Shown: piece by piece, positions 24,593 to 30,717 of the stretch
How positions within the stretch are numbered: the first letter of the stretch is position 1
How the letters are laid out: every line of letters begins with the position of its first letter
Assembly (NCBI GenBank): GCA_964530525.1
Contig: CAZHBH010000023.1
Span: 1-30,717, forward strand
Direction: 5' to 3'
DNA: 30,717 bases
From: CAYNQN01 sp964530525
GTDB lineage: Bacteria; Actinomycetota; Acidimicrobiia; Acidimicrobiales; Acidimicrobilacustridaceae
Translations under genes and position numbers: made by a program
The notes under the pieces: model-generated
What the model saw: only the letters and a program-made list of their open reading frames with translations
What the model was told of the DNA's origin: nothing
The model's database searches: none

Positions 24593-26773
24593 TCAACCGG
24601 TGTAGCGAGGCCTGCCCTTGCCCGAGACACCCCCGGAGACCGAGGTGGTCGCGTCCTGGGGAAGCGGGTCCATCACGGCGGTGGTGGTGGAGCCGGGCAC
24701 CGTGGAGGTGCTGCTCGAGGGCGGAGCGGTGGTCGACGTCGACGGGGAGGTCGTCGTGGTCGTGGGTGGCGGTGGCGGCGGCGTCGGAGGCGCCACACAG
24801 GAGGCCGACTGGGACGGCACCACGCCGCTGCTGGGGATGACCAGCTTGGTGGAGCACTGCGCTTCGAGCACGTCGGCGAGCTGGGCGAGGATCGCGATGA
24901 CGACCGGGTCGGTGCTGCCGGCCAGGTTGTTCAGCTCCAGCGGGTCGTGCGCGAGGTTGTACGCCTCGTACTCGTTGGGCACCGGGCTGTCCTTCACCGT
25001 CGTGGCCGCCGTCTTCGGGCCCGCCTGCGTGACGTTGCCGTTCACGATGGTCACGATGTCGGTGGCCGGGTCGCCGGTCTGCGTGTTCTCCGGATCGCTC
25101 CAGAACTGGGGCTTGTCGGAGTAGCGCGAGTACTTCCACTTCTCCCGCGCACCTCCCGGCCCCGTCGGGAGCATGGCGATCACGGTTTCCACGTGGTTCG
25201 GCTGGATGACCGACTCGTACATGTGCCCGCTCGGAGCACGTTGCATCGAGCCCCGACTCACCTCGTCGTCGGTCATGAAGTACACCGGCTCGTCGAGGGT
25301 CGACGGTGGGACCTCACCACGGATGACGGCCGAGAGGTCACGGCCGACGAGCGGGTGGATCTCGGTGTGGGTGGCGGCCAGCTCAGCTTGCAGCTCCTCC
25401 ACGTCGAGCCCGGCGAGGCCGAGCAGCGTGGGCAGGATGTCGGCGTGGCTGGTCGGCGCGTCGATCTGCTGGCGACCGGAGAAGAGGGTCGGGCTGTGGA
25501 TGATGAAGGGGACGTGCGTCGTCTCCTCGTAGGCCTGGTGCCACTTCTGGAACATGCCGCCGTGTGCGCCGAGCATCGTGCCGTGGTCCGAGCTGAACAC
25601 CACGATGGTGTTCGCTGCCATCTCGGGGTGGGAGGCCAGCGTGTCGAGGACCTTCTTGATGTGGCCGTTCACGTTCTGCTGCAGCTGGTAGTAGAAGCGC
25701 CGGTAGTCCTGCGTGTTGGCCGTGGGCTGGAACATCTGCGGATAGGTGTCGACGTAGCTCTGCTGGCACGAGGGCTTGCTGGAGAGGTCCTCGGTCGCGG
25801 TGGCCGCGTAGGAGTGGTCGAAGGGCTCCGCCGGCACGGCCGAGCCGTCGAGCTGGCCCTCCAGGTTCCAGGCCGGGTTGCTCAGGGTGCCGGCTCCCCA
25901 AGTGGTGATGTCGTGGGGATCAAGGAACCCGGCGTAGAGCAGCCACGGCTTGCCGCTGTCCTGGGTGGCGAGGTCGTTGAGCAGTCCGACGATCTGGTCC
26001 TCGAACTTCGGGTCTCGACCGATGGCCCCGGCAGCCGACGAGGCGGAGTTGAGGGGGTTGGTCCCGTGGGCCTCGGGCCCTATCCATCCGCTGAAGCCGA
26101 ACCCGTCGAGGCGATCGGCGTTGAGGTACGCGGCCTCCTTGGAGGGGATGGGCACGCCGTGCTCGTCGAAGCTGAACAGCGCGTCCTTGGTGCCCGGGAT
26201 CAGGATGTCGGCCTCCGAGACGTGCCACTTGCCCTTGATGTACGTGTCGTAGCCTCCGGCGCGGAAGTAGTCGCCCATGGTGGGGACGGTGTCGGGGTCG
26301 AGCCAGTAGCAGTCGTCCTCGAAGGCGCTCTTGGCCGCGCCACTGGTCTGGCTCACCCCGTGGAGCGACGGGTAGTGGCCGGTGATCACGGACGTGCGGC
26401 TGGGAGCGCAGGCCGACGACATGATGTAGTGGTTGGTGAACTCGAGGCCGTCTTCGCGCAGAGCCTCCTCCCCCACCAGGTGGGTGGAGCGGAACTCCTC
26501 GAGGGCGTCGGACTCGTAGGCCACCGGGTACCGGTACTCGTCGGCGGTGATGAACAAGATGTTGGGCCTGCTGGGCCCCTCGGCCTGGGGGCTGGCAGCG
26601 CCCTGGGCCGCCTCCAGGGTGGCTGCTGCCGCACGGTCGGGCCTGCCCATCCCCAGCATCGTGAGCCCGGTGGCAGCCGCGAGGCTCCCGCCCAACACGA
26701 AGCTCCGACGAGAGAACCCCCCTTCCGCACCGGCGTCGTCCTCGGTCTGTTCGGGGCTCGTGTCCTCTCGCAT
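24593..26773 (-). CDS. Tat-exported Cys-type sulfatase
   Basis: 726-residue arylsulfatase-family enzyme hydrolysing sulfate esters outside the cytoplasm. FSRRSFVLGGSLAAATG (residues 20-36) is a twin-arginine signal. The core opens NILFITADEYR (first metal aspartate, about 78). SACAPSRTSVITGHYPS holds C-x-P-x-R, with Cys122 the formylglycine site and Arg126, and the GKWHV strand follows. VVFSSDHGTMLGAHG supplies the later metal ligands. After the catalytic domain there is a Pro/Thr/Ser-rich tail (about 660-712) of the wall-spanning type ending GKGRPRYTG, with no sortase motif. ATG 26773 has GAGGAG 5 bases upstream. Divergent to it is the FGE gene needed to activate Cys122. The substrate, perhaps a sulfated polysaccharide or an aryl or choline sulfate, is not determinable. 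Confidence 0.93.
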   Translation of the reverse strand: MREDTSPEQTEDDAGAEGGFSRRSFVLGGSLAAATGLTMLGMGRPDRAAAATLEAAQGAASPQAEGPSRPNILFITADEYRYPVAYESDALEEFRSTHLVGEEALREDGLEFTNHYIMSSACAPSRTSVITGHYPSLHGVSQTSGAAKSAFEDDCYWLDPDTVPTMGDYFRAGGYDTYIKGKWHVSEADILIPGTKDALFSFDEHGVPIPSKEAAYLNADRLDGFGFSGWIGPEAHGTNPLNSASSAAGAIGRDPKFEDQIVGLLNDLATQDSGKPWLLYAGFLDPHDITTWGAGTLSNPAWNLEGQLDGSAVPAEPFDHSYAATATEDLSSKPSCQQSYVDTYPQMFQPTANTQDYRRFYYQLQQNVNGHIKKVLDTLASHPEMAANTIVVFSSDHGTMLGAHGGMFQKWHQAYEETTHVPFIIHSPTLFSGRQQIDAPTSHADILPTLLGLAGLDVEELQAELAATHTEIHPLVGRDLSAVIRGEVPPSTLDEPVYFMTDDEVSRGSMQRAPSGHMYESVIQPNHVETVIAMLPTGPGGAREKWKYSRYSDKPQFWSDPENTQTGDPATDIVTIVNGNVTQAGPKTAATTVKDSPVPNEYEAYNLAHDPLELNNLAGSTDPVVIAILAQLADVLEAQCSTKLVIPSSGVVPSQSASCVAPPTPPPPPPTTTTTSPSTSTTAPPSSSTSTVPGSTTTAVMDPLPQDATTSVSGGVSGKGRPRYTG

Positions 26774-26849
26774 CGCGTCTCCTCTTCACGCAGTTCGTGG
26801 GAAGCCTTCGCAGGAGAGCTTGGCACGTCCCGCGACGACCCTGGCCCGC

Positions 26850-26865
26850 TACGGTGCCCGCCGTG
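26850..26865 (+). promoter_or_regulatory. -10 element and leaderless GTG start of the FGE gene
   Basis: TACGGT (26850-26855) is followed by exactly 7 bases and GTG 26863, the same geometry as imuA'. No ribosome binding site is present. An in-frame GTG at 26854 would overlap the -10, so 26863 is preferred. Confidence 0.4.
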
Positions 26866-27855
26866 GAGTCCGAAGAGCCTTCCGCACCGCCGGTCGCCGG
26901 GGAGCCGCCCCCGGGTGCCAGGCCGCCCAAGGACATGGTGTGGGTTCCGGGCGGCACCTTCAGCATGGGCTCTACCTACTTCTACCCAGAGGAGGGGCCC
27001 GTCCACGAGGTGGACGTCGACGGCTTCTGGATGGACGAGCACGCGGTCACCGTGGCCGAGTTCCGCCGCTTCGTCGCCGCCACCGGCCACGCGACGGTTG
27101 CAGAGCGCCACCCCGACCCCGATCAGTTCCCGGGCGTCGCGTCGGAGGCGCTCGTGCCCGGTTCGCTCGTCTTCGATCGACCGGCAGACCCGGTGGACCT
27201 GCGCAACCCAGGCAACTGGTGGTCGTGGGTTCCAGGCGCCAACTGGCGCCACCCCGAGGGTCCGGGATCGGACCTGGCCGGCAGGGACCGCCATCCGGTC
27301 ACCCACGTCACCTACGAGGATGCGGAGGCGTACGCCGCGTGGGCCGGCAAGGCGCTGCCCACGGAGGCGGAGTGGGAGCGGGCTGCGCGCGGGGGCCTGG
27401 ACGGAGCCGTCTACTCCTGGGGGGACGAGATGAACCCCGGGGGTCGGGTGATGGCCAACACGTGGTACGGGCGCTTCCCCTGGGAGCACCTCGGGGTGGC
27501 CGGGCCGGTCGGCACGATCCCCGTCAAGAGGTTCCCACCCAACGGCTACGGCCTCTACGAGATGACCGGGAACGTGTGGGAGTGGACGTGCGACTTCTTC
27601 GCCCCTCGGCACCCCCACGGCGACGCCCCGTCGTGCTGCGTGCCCCGGAACCCCCGTGTTGCGAGCGCTGAGCAGAGCTACGACTTCGGCAACCCCGGCG
27701 AGCACATACCGCGACGGGTGATCAAGGGGGGTTCGTACCTGTGCGCCCCCAACTACTGCCTGCGCTACCGGCCCGCAGCCCGCCAGGCCCAGGCGGTGGA
27801 CACGTCTACGACGCACATAGGCTTCCGCTGCATCGTTCGCGTCCCGCAGCCGTAA
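26863..27855 (+). CDS. Formylglycine-generating enzyme (sulfatase activator)
   Basis: 330-residue FGE-sulfatase family protein. It oxidises the active-site cysteine of type I sulfatases to formylglycine using copper and oxygen. MVWVPGGTFSMGS opens the fold. HPVTHVTYEDAEAYAAW and LPTEAEWERAARGG are the central conserved blocks, then FPPNGYGLYEMTGNVWEW. The C-terminal GGSYLCAPNYCLRYRPAAR carries the copper-binding pair Cys294 and Cys299, with the same 5-residue spacing as Cys272/Cys277 of the Streptomyces coelicolor enzyme, so it should be a true FGE rather than a generic family member. No signal peptide is present, fitting action on the sulfatase before Tat export. It diverges from the sulfatase with 89 bases between. 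Confidence 0.94.
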   Translation: MESEEPSAPPVAGEPPPGARPPKDMVWVPGGTFSMGSTYFYPEEGPVHEVDVDGFWMDEHAVTVAEFRRFVAATGHATVAERHPDPDQFPGVASEALVPGSLVFDRPADPVDLRNPGNWWSWVPGANWRHPEGPGSDLAGRDRHPVTHVTYEDAEAYAAWAGKALPTEAEWERAARGGLDGAVYSWGDEMNPGGRVMANTWYGRFPWEHLGVAGPVGTIPVKRFPPNGYGLYEMTGNVWEWTCDFFAPRHPHGDAPSCCVPRNPRVASAEQSYDFGNPGEHIPRRVIKGGSYLCAPNYCLRYRPAARQAQAVDTSTTHIGFRCIVRVPQP

Positions 27856-27869
27856 GGCCCGACTCGGGT

Positions 27870-27904
27870 AGCCCTGTCGAGCGAGTGGCCTTCGACAGAC
27901 GGCT
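27870..27904. terminator. Strong hairpin between convergent FGE and rsfS genes
   Basis: CTGTCGA (27874-27880) and TCGACAG (27892-27898) form a perfect 7-pair stem with an 11-base loop, extended by AGCC (27870-27873) and GGCT (27901-27904) across a 2-base bulge. It lies in the 47-base gap of two convergent genes and touches the rsfS stop. A bidirectional terminator without a U-tract is likely. Confidence 0.45.
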
Positions 27905-28277
27905 AGCGGGAACCGCGTCGGCCACCGGAGCCGACCCCTGGAGCCCAAGCCACGTGGGGAACGTCGCCGTAGAGCCGCTCGATCTCGTAGTGCCGGCGGA
28001 CGTCGTCCTGGAAGGCGTGGACCACGAAGTCGCCGTAGTCCATGAGCACCCACTCCCAGGTGTCGATCCCCTCGACGCGCTCGGGCCGCCTACCGGCCAC
28101 GGCCGCCACCGCTGATTCGACCTCCTCAACCATCGCCTTCACCTGGCGTGGGTTCCTACCGCTTCCCACGACGAACCAAGAGGTGATCGCCAGGACGTCG
28201 CCCACCTCGATCGCGACGGTGCCTTCCTCGCCCTTGGCGGCAAGAGCGTCACCGGCGACGGTGACCTCCTCGGGCAT
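27903..28277 (-). CDS. rsfS: Ribosomal silencing factor RsfS
   Basis: 124 residues. It binds uL14 on the 50S subunit and blocks subunit joining in poor nutrient conditions. The family signature is plain: VAIEVGDVLAITSWFVVGSG, NPRQVKAMVEEVE, RVEGIDTWEWVLMDYGDFVVHAF and the closing YEIERLYGDVPHV. ATG 28277 has GAGG 5 bases upstream and starts 7 bases after the preceding gene's stop. An in-frame TTG at 28295 would overlap that gene and is less likely. It is the third gene of the nadD-lytR-rsfS operon. Confidence 0.95.
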   Translation of the reverse strand: MPEEVTVAGDALAAKGEEGTVAIEVGDVLAITSWFVVGSGRNPRQVKAMVEEVESAVAAVAGRRPERVEGIDTWEWVLMDYGDFVVHAFQDDVRRHYEIERLYGDVPHVAWAPGVGSGGRRGSR

Positions 28278-28284
28278 CCGCGCC

Positions 28285-29508
28285 TCAGCGGCCAACGTCG
28301 TCCAGGTAGTCGCTACCCAAGATCACGGTTGCGCCCACCGCCGAGCCCGGTTCCTCGATGAGCACCAGATCGCCGACGCCCAGGGCCTCGCGCAAGAGCT
28401 CGGCGCGGGGGCGCGTCGACGGGTCGTAGTAGATGATCTGCGTCGTGACGACGTCGAAATCGGTGTGGTTCCCCACTTTGTCGACCTGTGCCCCGACTTT
28501 CCCGATCGCTACCGCCGCGCCTATGCCGTGGTCGAGCTTCCCGGTGCCGTCGAGCACCACGGCGTGCAGCCTCGCCCCCTCGGGGCCGGCCGGGAACGGC
28601 ACGTAGCGCGCCACCAGGGCTGCAACCTCCTCGCTCATGGGCAGGTGGCTCTCGGAGCCACCTGGCGAGTCGAGGCTCGAGGTCACGGGGAGCACGGCGA
28701 AGCTCACGCTGTCCGACGCGAGGGCCCGGACGAAGCGACCCAGGCCGACGTCCACCTCGCCGGGTACGACGCCGGGCCGCGAGAGATCGGCACCTATTGC
28801 CCCGAGCCAAGCTCTCCAGAAGGCCTCTCGACGGGCGAGCCGCGCCAGGTCGCTCTCGTCGGCGTCTTGTGCGCTCAGGTACTCCCACACCCTCGACGCG
28901 GGGAGATCGAGCTGGCCGACGGGAAACCCGGTCACGGAGTCGGGGTTGTCGACGCGCAACGTCCCCACGGGTGACACCAGATCGGCCCACCGAGGAGGCC
29001 TTATCTCGTCCACACCCCCGATCCCGACCCCCAGCAGCCGCTCGGTGGCCGAGCCGAGGGCGTCGATGCCCTGCTGGGCGAAGATCGTGGAGAGCTCGGC
29101 CTGGCCCCCAGCGGCGGGCGCCGCAGGCACCACGGTGGAGCCTGGGATCTCGATCACCGCTCCCGCGCCCTCCCCGCTGAGCACGAGCACCGAAACGCTG
29201 TCGAGCGCGCCCTGCGAGTCCACCAGTGCGAGCGCCTGGATGGGCGTGGGCTCCACGATCGCCTGCCACCCCGGGGCCGCCGGGTCGTCGATGGTCCGGA
29301 TGAGCCGTCCGTCGCTGCTGGCCAGCACCACCCTCATCCCCACGAGCACCAGCACGGGCGCGGCGACCACGAGGACCGTGAGGCACACCGGGAAGCCCCA
29401 GCGCCACCACGGCGAGGGGCGCGAGCTGTAGCGGCCGCGATAGCGCCCGCCGCCGTTCGAGGACGGCCGCGGCTCATCGTCGACCTCCGGGGCCGTGGTG
29501 ACTTGCAC
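28285..29508 (-). CDS. LytR_C domain protein with a degenerate LCP-like core
   Basis: 407 residues. A basic, proline-rich cytoplasmic N-terminus precedes one membrane helix (about 38-62). The external part contains LSTIFAQQGIDALGSATERLLGVGI, which resembles the LytR-CpsA-Psr segment where lipid-linked glycan is bound. The arginines and aspartates of active LCP transferases are not evident, however. The C-terminal LytR_C domain (about 315-405) is recognisable from LHAVVLDGTGKLDHG through VVTTQIIYYDP to VGATVILGSDYLDDV. It occupies the place where an LCP protein often sits between nadD and rsfS in actinobacteria. It may be a non-catalytic envelope protein. GTG 29508 begins 3 bases after the nadD stop. 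Confidence 0.75.
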   Translation of the reverse strand: MQVTTAPEVDDEPRPSSNGGGRYRGRYSSRPSPWWRWGFPVCLTVLVVAAPVLVLVGMRVVLASSDGRLIRTIDDPAAPGWQAIVEPTPIQALALVDSQGALDSVSVLVLSGEGAGAVIEIPGSTVVPAAPAAGGQAELSTIFAQQGIDALGSATERLLGVGIGGVDEIRPPRWADLVSPVGTLRVDNPDSVTGFPVGQLDLPASRVWEYLSAQDADESDLARLARREAFWRAWLGAIGADLSRPGVVPGEVDVGLGRFVRALASDSVSFAVLPVTSSLDSPGGSESHLPMSEEVAALVARYVPFPAGPEGARLHAVVLDGTGKLDHGIGAAVAIGKVGAQVDKVGNHTDFDVVTTQIIYYDPSTRPRAELLREALGVGDLVLIEEPGSAVGATVILGSDYLDDVGR

Positions 29509-29511
29509 GGC

Positions 29512-30099
29512 TCAACCATAGAGTCCGCGCCGCCGGGCGATCTCCACCGCCCCGCGGGGGACCAAGAGGTCCACCGGCGCACCCGTCCGGAAGCGACGGC
29601 GCAGATCGGTGCTCGACACGTCGAGCCTCGGCACCCGAACCCTCCTGGACGGCCAGCCGTCGGGATCGCGAGCGGGCAGCGTCCCCTCACGGTCGACCAG
29701 GACGAGCTCGGCCAGGCTGGGAAGCTCCGAAGCCCTGCGCCATCCGGCGAGGCCGGCGGCGGCGTCCGCCCCCACGATGAGGAACAGCTCCGAGAGGCCT
29801 CCTTCGCGCAACTCCACCAAGGTGTCGATCGTGTAGGAGGGCCCACCCCGGCGGATCTCCACATCGCTGGCCTCGAGTCCTTCCAGCGAGGCCACGGCCG
29901 CCTCGACCATGGCGAGGCGGTCCGTCGCCGGCGTCGCCTCGTGGCCAGGAGCCTTGTGCCACGGGTCGTTGGCGACCACCATGAGCACGCGATCGAGGCC
30001 AAGCGCGAAGCGGACCTCCGAAGCCGCCACCAGATGGCCTATGTGGGGTGGATCGAACGTTCCCCCGAAGACACCCACCTTCTCGGCGGCCCCTGCCAT
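29512..30099 (-). CDS. nadD: Nicotinate-nucleotide adenylyltransferase
   Basis: 195 residues. It adenylates nicotinate mononucleotide in NAD synthesis. VGVFGGTFDPPHIGHL contains the nucleotidyltransferase HxGH motif (His19, His22), NDPWHKAP is the characteristic actinobacterial NadD substrate loop, YTIDTL and LIVGADAAAGL are conserved core strands, and VSSTDLRRRF is the second ATP motif (SSTxIR type). ATG 30099 is the start that places the first strand correctly. A weak CAGAAT 6 bases upstream and no ribosome binding site hint at a leaderless transcript. It heads the nadD-lytR-rsfS operon and diverges from a sigma factor gene. Confidence 0.96.
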   Translation of the reverse strand: MAGAAEKVGVFGGTFDPPHIGHLVAASEVRFALGLDRVLMVVANDPWHKAPGHEATPATDRLAMVEAAVASLEGLEASDVEIRRGGPSYTIDTLVELREGGLSELFLIVGADAAAGLAGWRRASELPSLAELVLVDREGTLPARDPDGWPSRRVRVPRLDVSSTDLRRRFRTGAPVDLLVPRGAVEIARRRGLYG

Positions 30100-30241
30100 C
30101 GGCCGATTCTGCCACCATGGCCCCAGCGGACCACGAAAGCCCTGCTCGCGGGCCCTGGAAGCCCTATTGACGTGACCCGCCGAGGCCCGTGGCCTAGTGT
30201 TGACGGTTCCCCCAACAAGACCGTTCCCCAGGTCCTCGTAC

Positions 30242-30259
30242 CGGTGACACACGTCACCG
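30242..30259. promoter_or_regulatory. Perfect 7-4-7 inverted repeat upstream of the sigma factor gene
   Basis: CGGTGAC and GTCACCG flank ACAC and are exact reverse complements. The element lies 104 bases upstream of the sigma gene ATG in the divergent nadD/sigma region and could be an operator. The regulator is unknown. Confidence 0.45.
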
Positions 30260-30293
30260 CTCCGTTCGGAACATTTCCGGGTAGAGGCGGTGC

Positions 30294-30307
30294 TGACATC
30301 GGTGTCA
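30294..30307. promoter_or_regulatory. Short inverted repeat TGACA-N4-TGTCA near the sigma gene
   Basis: TGACA (30294-30298) and TGTCA (30303-30307) are reverse complements around TCGG. CTGACA at 30293 could be a -35 with TAATCA at 30315-30320 as a weak -10 (16-base spacer). The repeat would then overlap the promoter. Both readings are tentative. Confidence 0.3.
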
Positions 30308-30362
30308 TCCCCCGTAATCAGGGAAGTCCCATCTAGCAGGGTTCCCGGTGAGAGCAGGTGTC

Positions 30363-30717
30363 ATGAGCGATTCAGTCGGCCAGTACCTCAACGAGATCGG
30401 TCTCGTCCCCCTCCTGACGGCGGACGAGGAGCGCGAGCTCGCGCAGATCATCGAGGCCGGCGTCCAGGCCCGCGAGCGCCTCGAAGCCGGTGAGCGGAGC
30501 CGAGAGCTCCAGCGAGCGGCGCGTGCTGCCGCCGAGGCCAAGGACCGGTTCATCCGCGCCAACCTCCGGTTGGTCGTGAGCGTGGCGCGCCGCTACCCCC
30601 TTCCCCCTGGGATGGAGCTGCTCGACCTCGTGCAAGAGGGCAACCTGGGGTTGGAGCACGCCGTCGACAAGTTCGACTGGCGCAAGGGCTTCAAGTTCTC
30701 GACCTACGCCACCTTCT
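30363..30717 (+). CDS. RNA polymerase sigma-70 factor, N-terminal part (runs off the right edge)
   Basis: 118 residues are visible. It opens directly with region 1.2 (DSVGQYLNEIGLVPLLTADEERELAQ), with no long region 1.1. Region 2 follows: KDRFIRANLRLVVSVARRY, LDLVQEGNLGLEHAVDKFDWRKGFKFSTYATF, which covers core binding and the start of the -10 recognition helix. The absence of region 1.1 suggests a group 2 (SigB/HrdB-related non-principal) factor, though a short principal factor cannot be excluded without the rest. ATG 30363 has GAGAGCAGG upstream. The 263-base region before it contains two inverted repeats. Confidence 0.93.
   Translation, partial: MSDSVGQYLNEIGLVPLLTADEERELAQIIEAGVQARERLEAGERSRELQRAARAAAEAKDRFIRANLRLVVSVARRYPLPPGMELLDLVQEGNLGLEHAVDKFDWRKGFKFSTYATF

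Noticed and set aside
26386..28053. Reverse-strand open frame across the sulfatase start and the FGE gene
   Set aside because: It overlaps two well-supported genes in the wrong frame or strand and reads as arginine/proline-rich shadow sequence.
30242..30259. Second SOS box before the sigma gene
   Set aside because: The repeat has the same ACAC spacer as the SOS box, but its arms are CGGTGAC/GTCACCG, not CGAAC/GTTCG.

Overview
The window is GC-rich, densely coded DNA of an actinobacterial type, most likely from an uncultured member of the class Acidimicrobiia. This is an inference from several signs: a mycobacterial-type SOS box in front of an ImuA'-ImuB-DnaE2 cassette, UdgX, the nadD/LytR_C/rsfS gene order, frequent GTG and TTG starts, and what look like leaderless promoters (TANNNT placed 7-8 bases before a start codon). 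A run of ten Ns inside leuS shows that the sequence comes from a scaffolded draft assembly.

Layout. 1-1554 (-) is the N-terminal part of leuS, divergent from a tRNA-Ala(GGC) at 1643-1715 and a small membrane protein. 2706-5501 (-) holds a TIMP-like secreted protein, an AlkA-type 3-methyladenine glycosylase, a UdgX-type uracil-DNA glycosylase and the ribosome-rescue hydrolase ArfB. 5620-7161 (+) encodes a pirin and a PAP2 phosphatase. They converge on a membrane-anchored kinase-like protein (7257-8675, -). An SDR oxidoreductase (8829-9611, -) lies downstream of a giant gene of about 9 kb (9663-18596, -). That gene encodes a membrane-anchored or secreted protein of about 2,977 residues with eight CBM4/9-like beta-sandwich repeats, two jelly-roll (LamG/DUF1080-like) domains, a ladder of short NGDFE-type repeats and duplicated N-terminal beta modules.

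The giant gene diverges from the SOS mutasome operon imuA'-imuB-dnaE2 (18763-24564, +). The intergenic region holds a perfect 11-7-11 inverted repeat lying over the giant gene's promoter and, separately, a consensus actinobacterial SOS box lying just upstream of the -10 of imuA'. Beyond the operon is a divergent pair, a Tat-exported Cys-type sulfatase (-) and its formylglycine-generating enzyme (+). The right end is the housekeeping block nadD - LytR_C protein - rsfS (-), followed by the start of a sigma-70 factor gene (+).

How it fits together. leuS and the nadD-lytR-rsfS block are often close neighbours in actinobacteria. Here they are separated by about 26 kb, which reads as an expanded accessory interval carrying two themes. 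One is DNA damage handling: AlkA, UdgX and the error-prone mutasome, with ArfB perhaps relevant to stalled ribosomes. The other is extracellular glycan interaction: the giant multi-CBM protein and a sulfatase with its activating enzyme. The least described element is the giant protein with its palindrome-controlled promoter.
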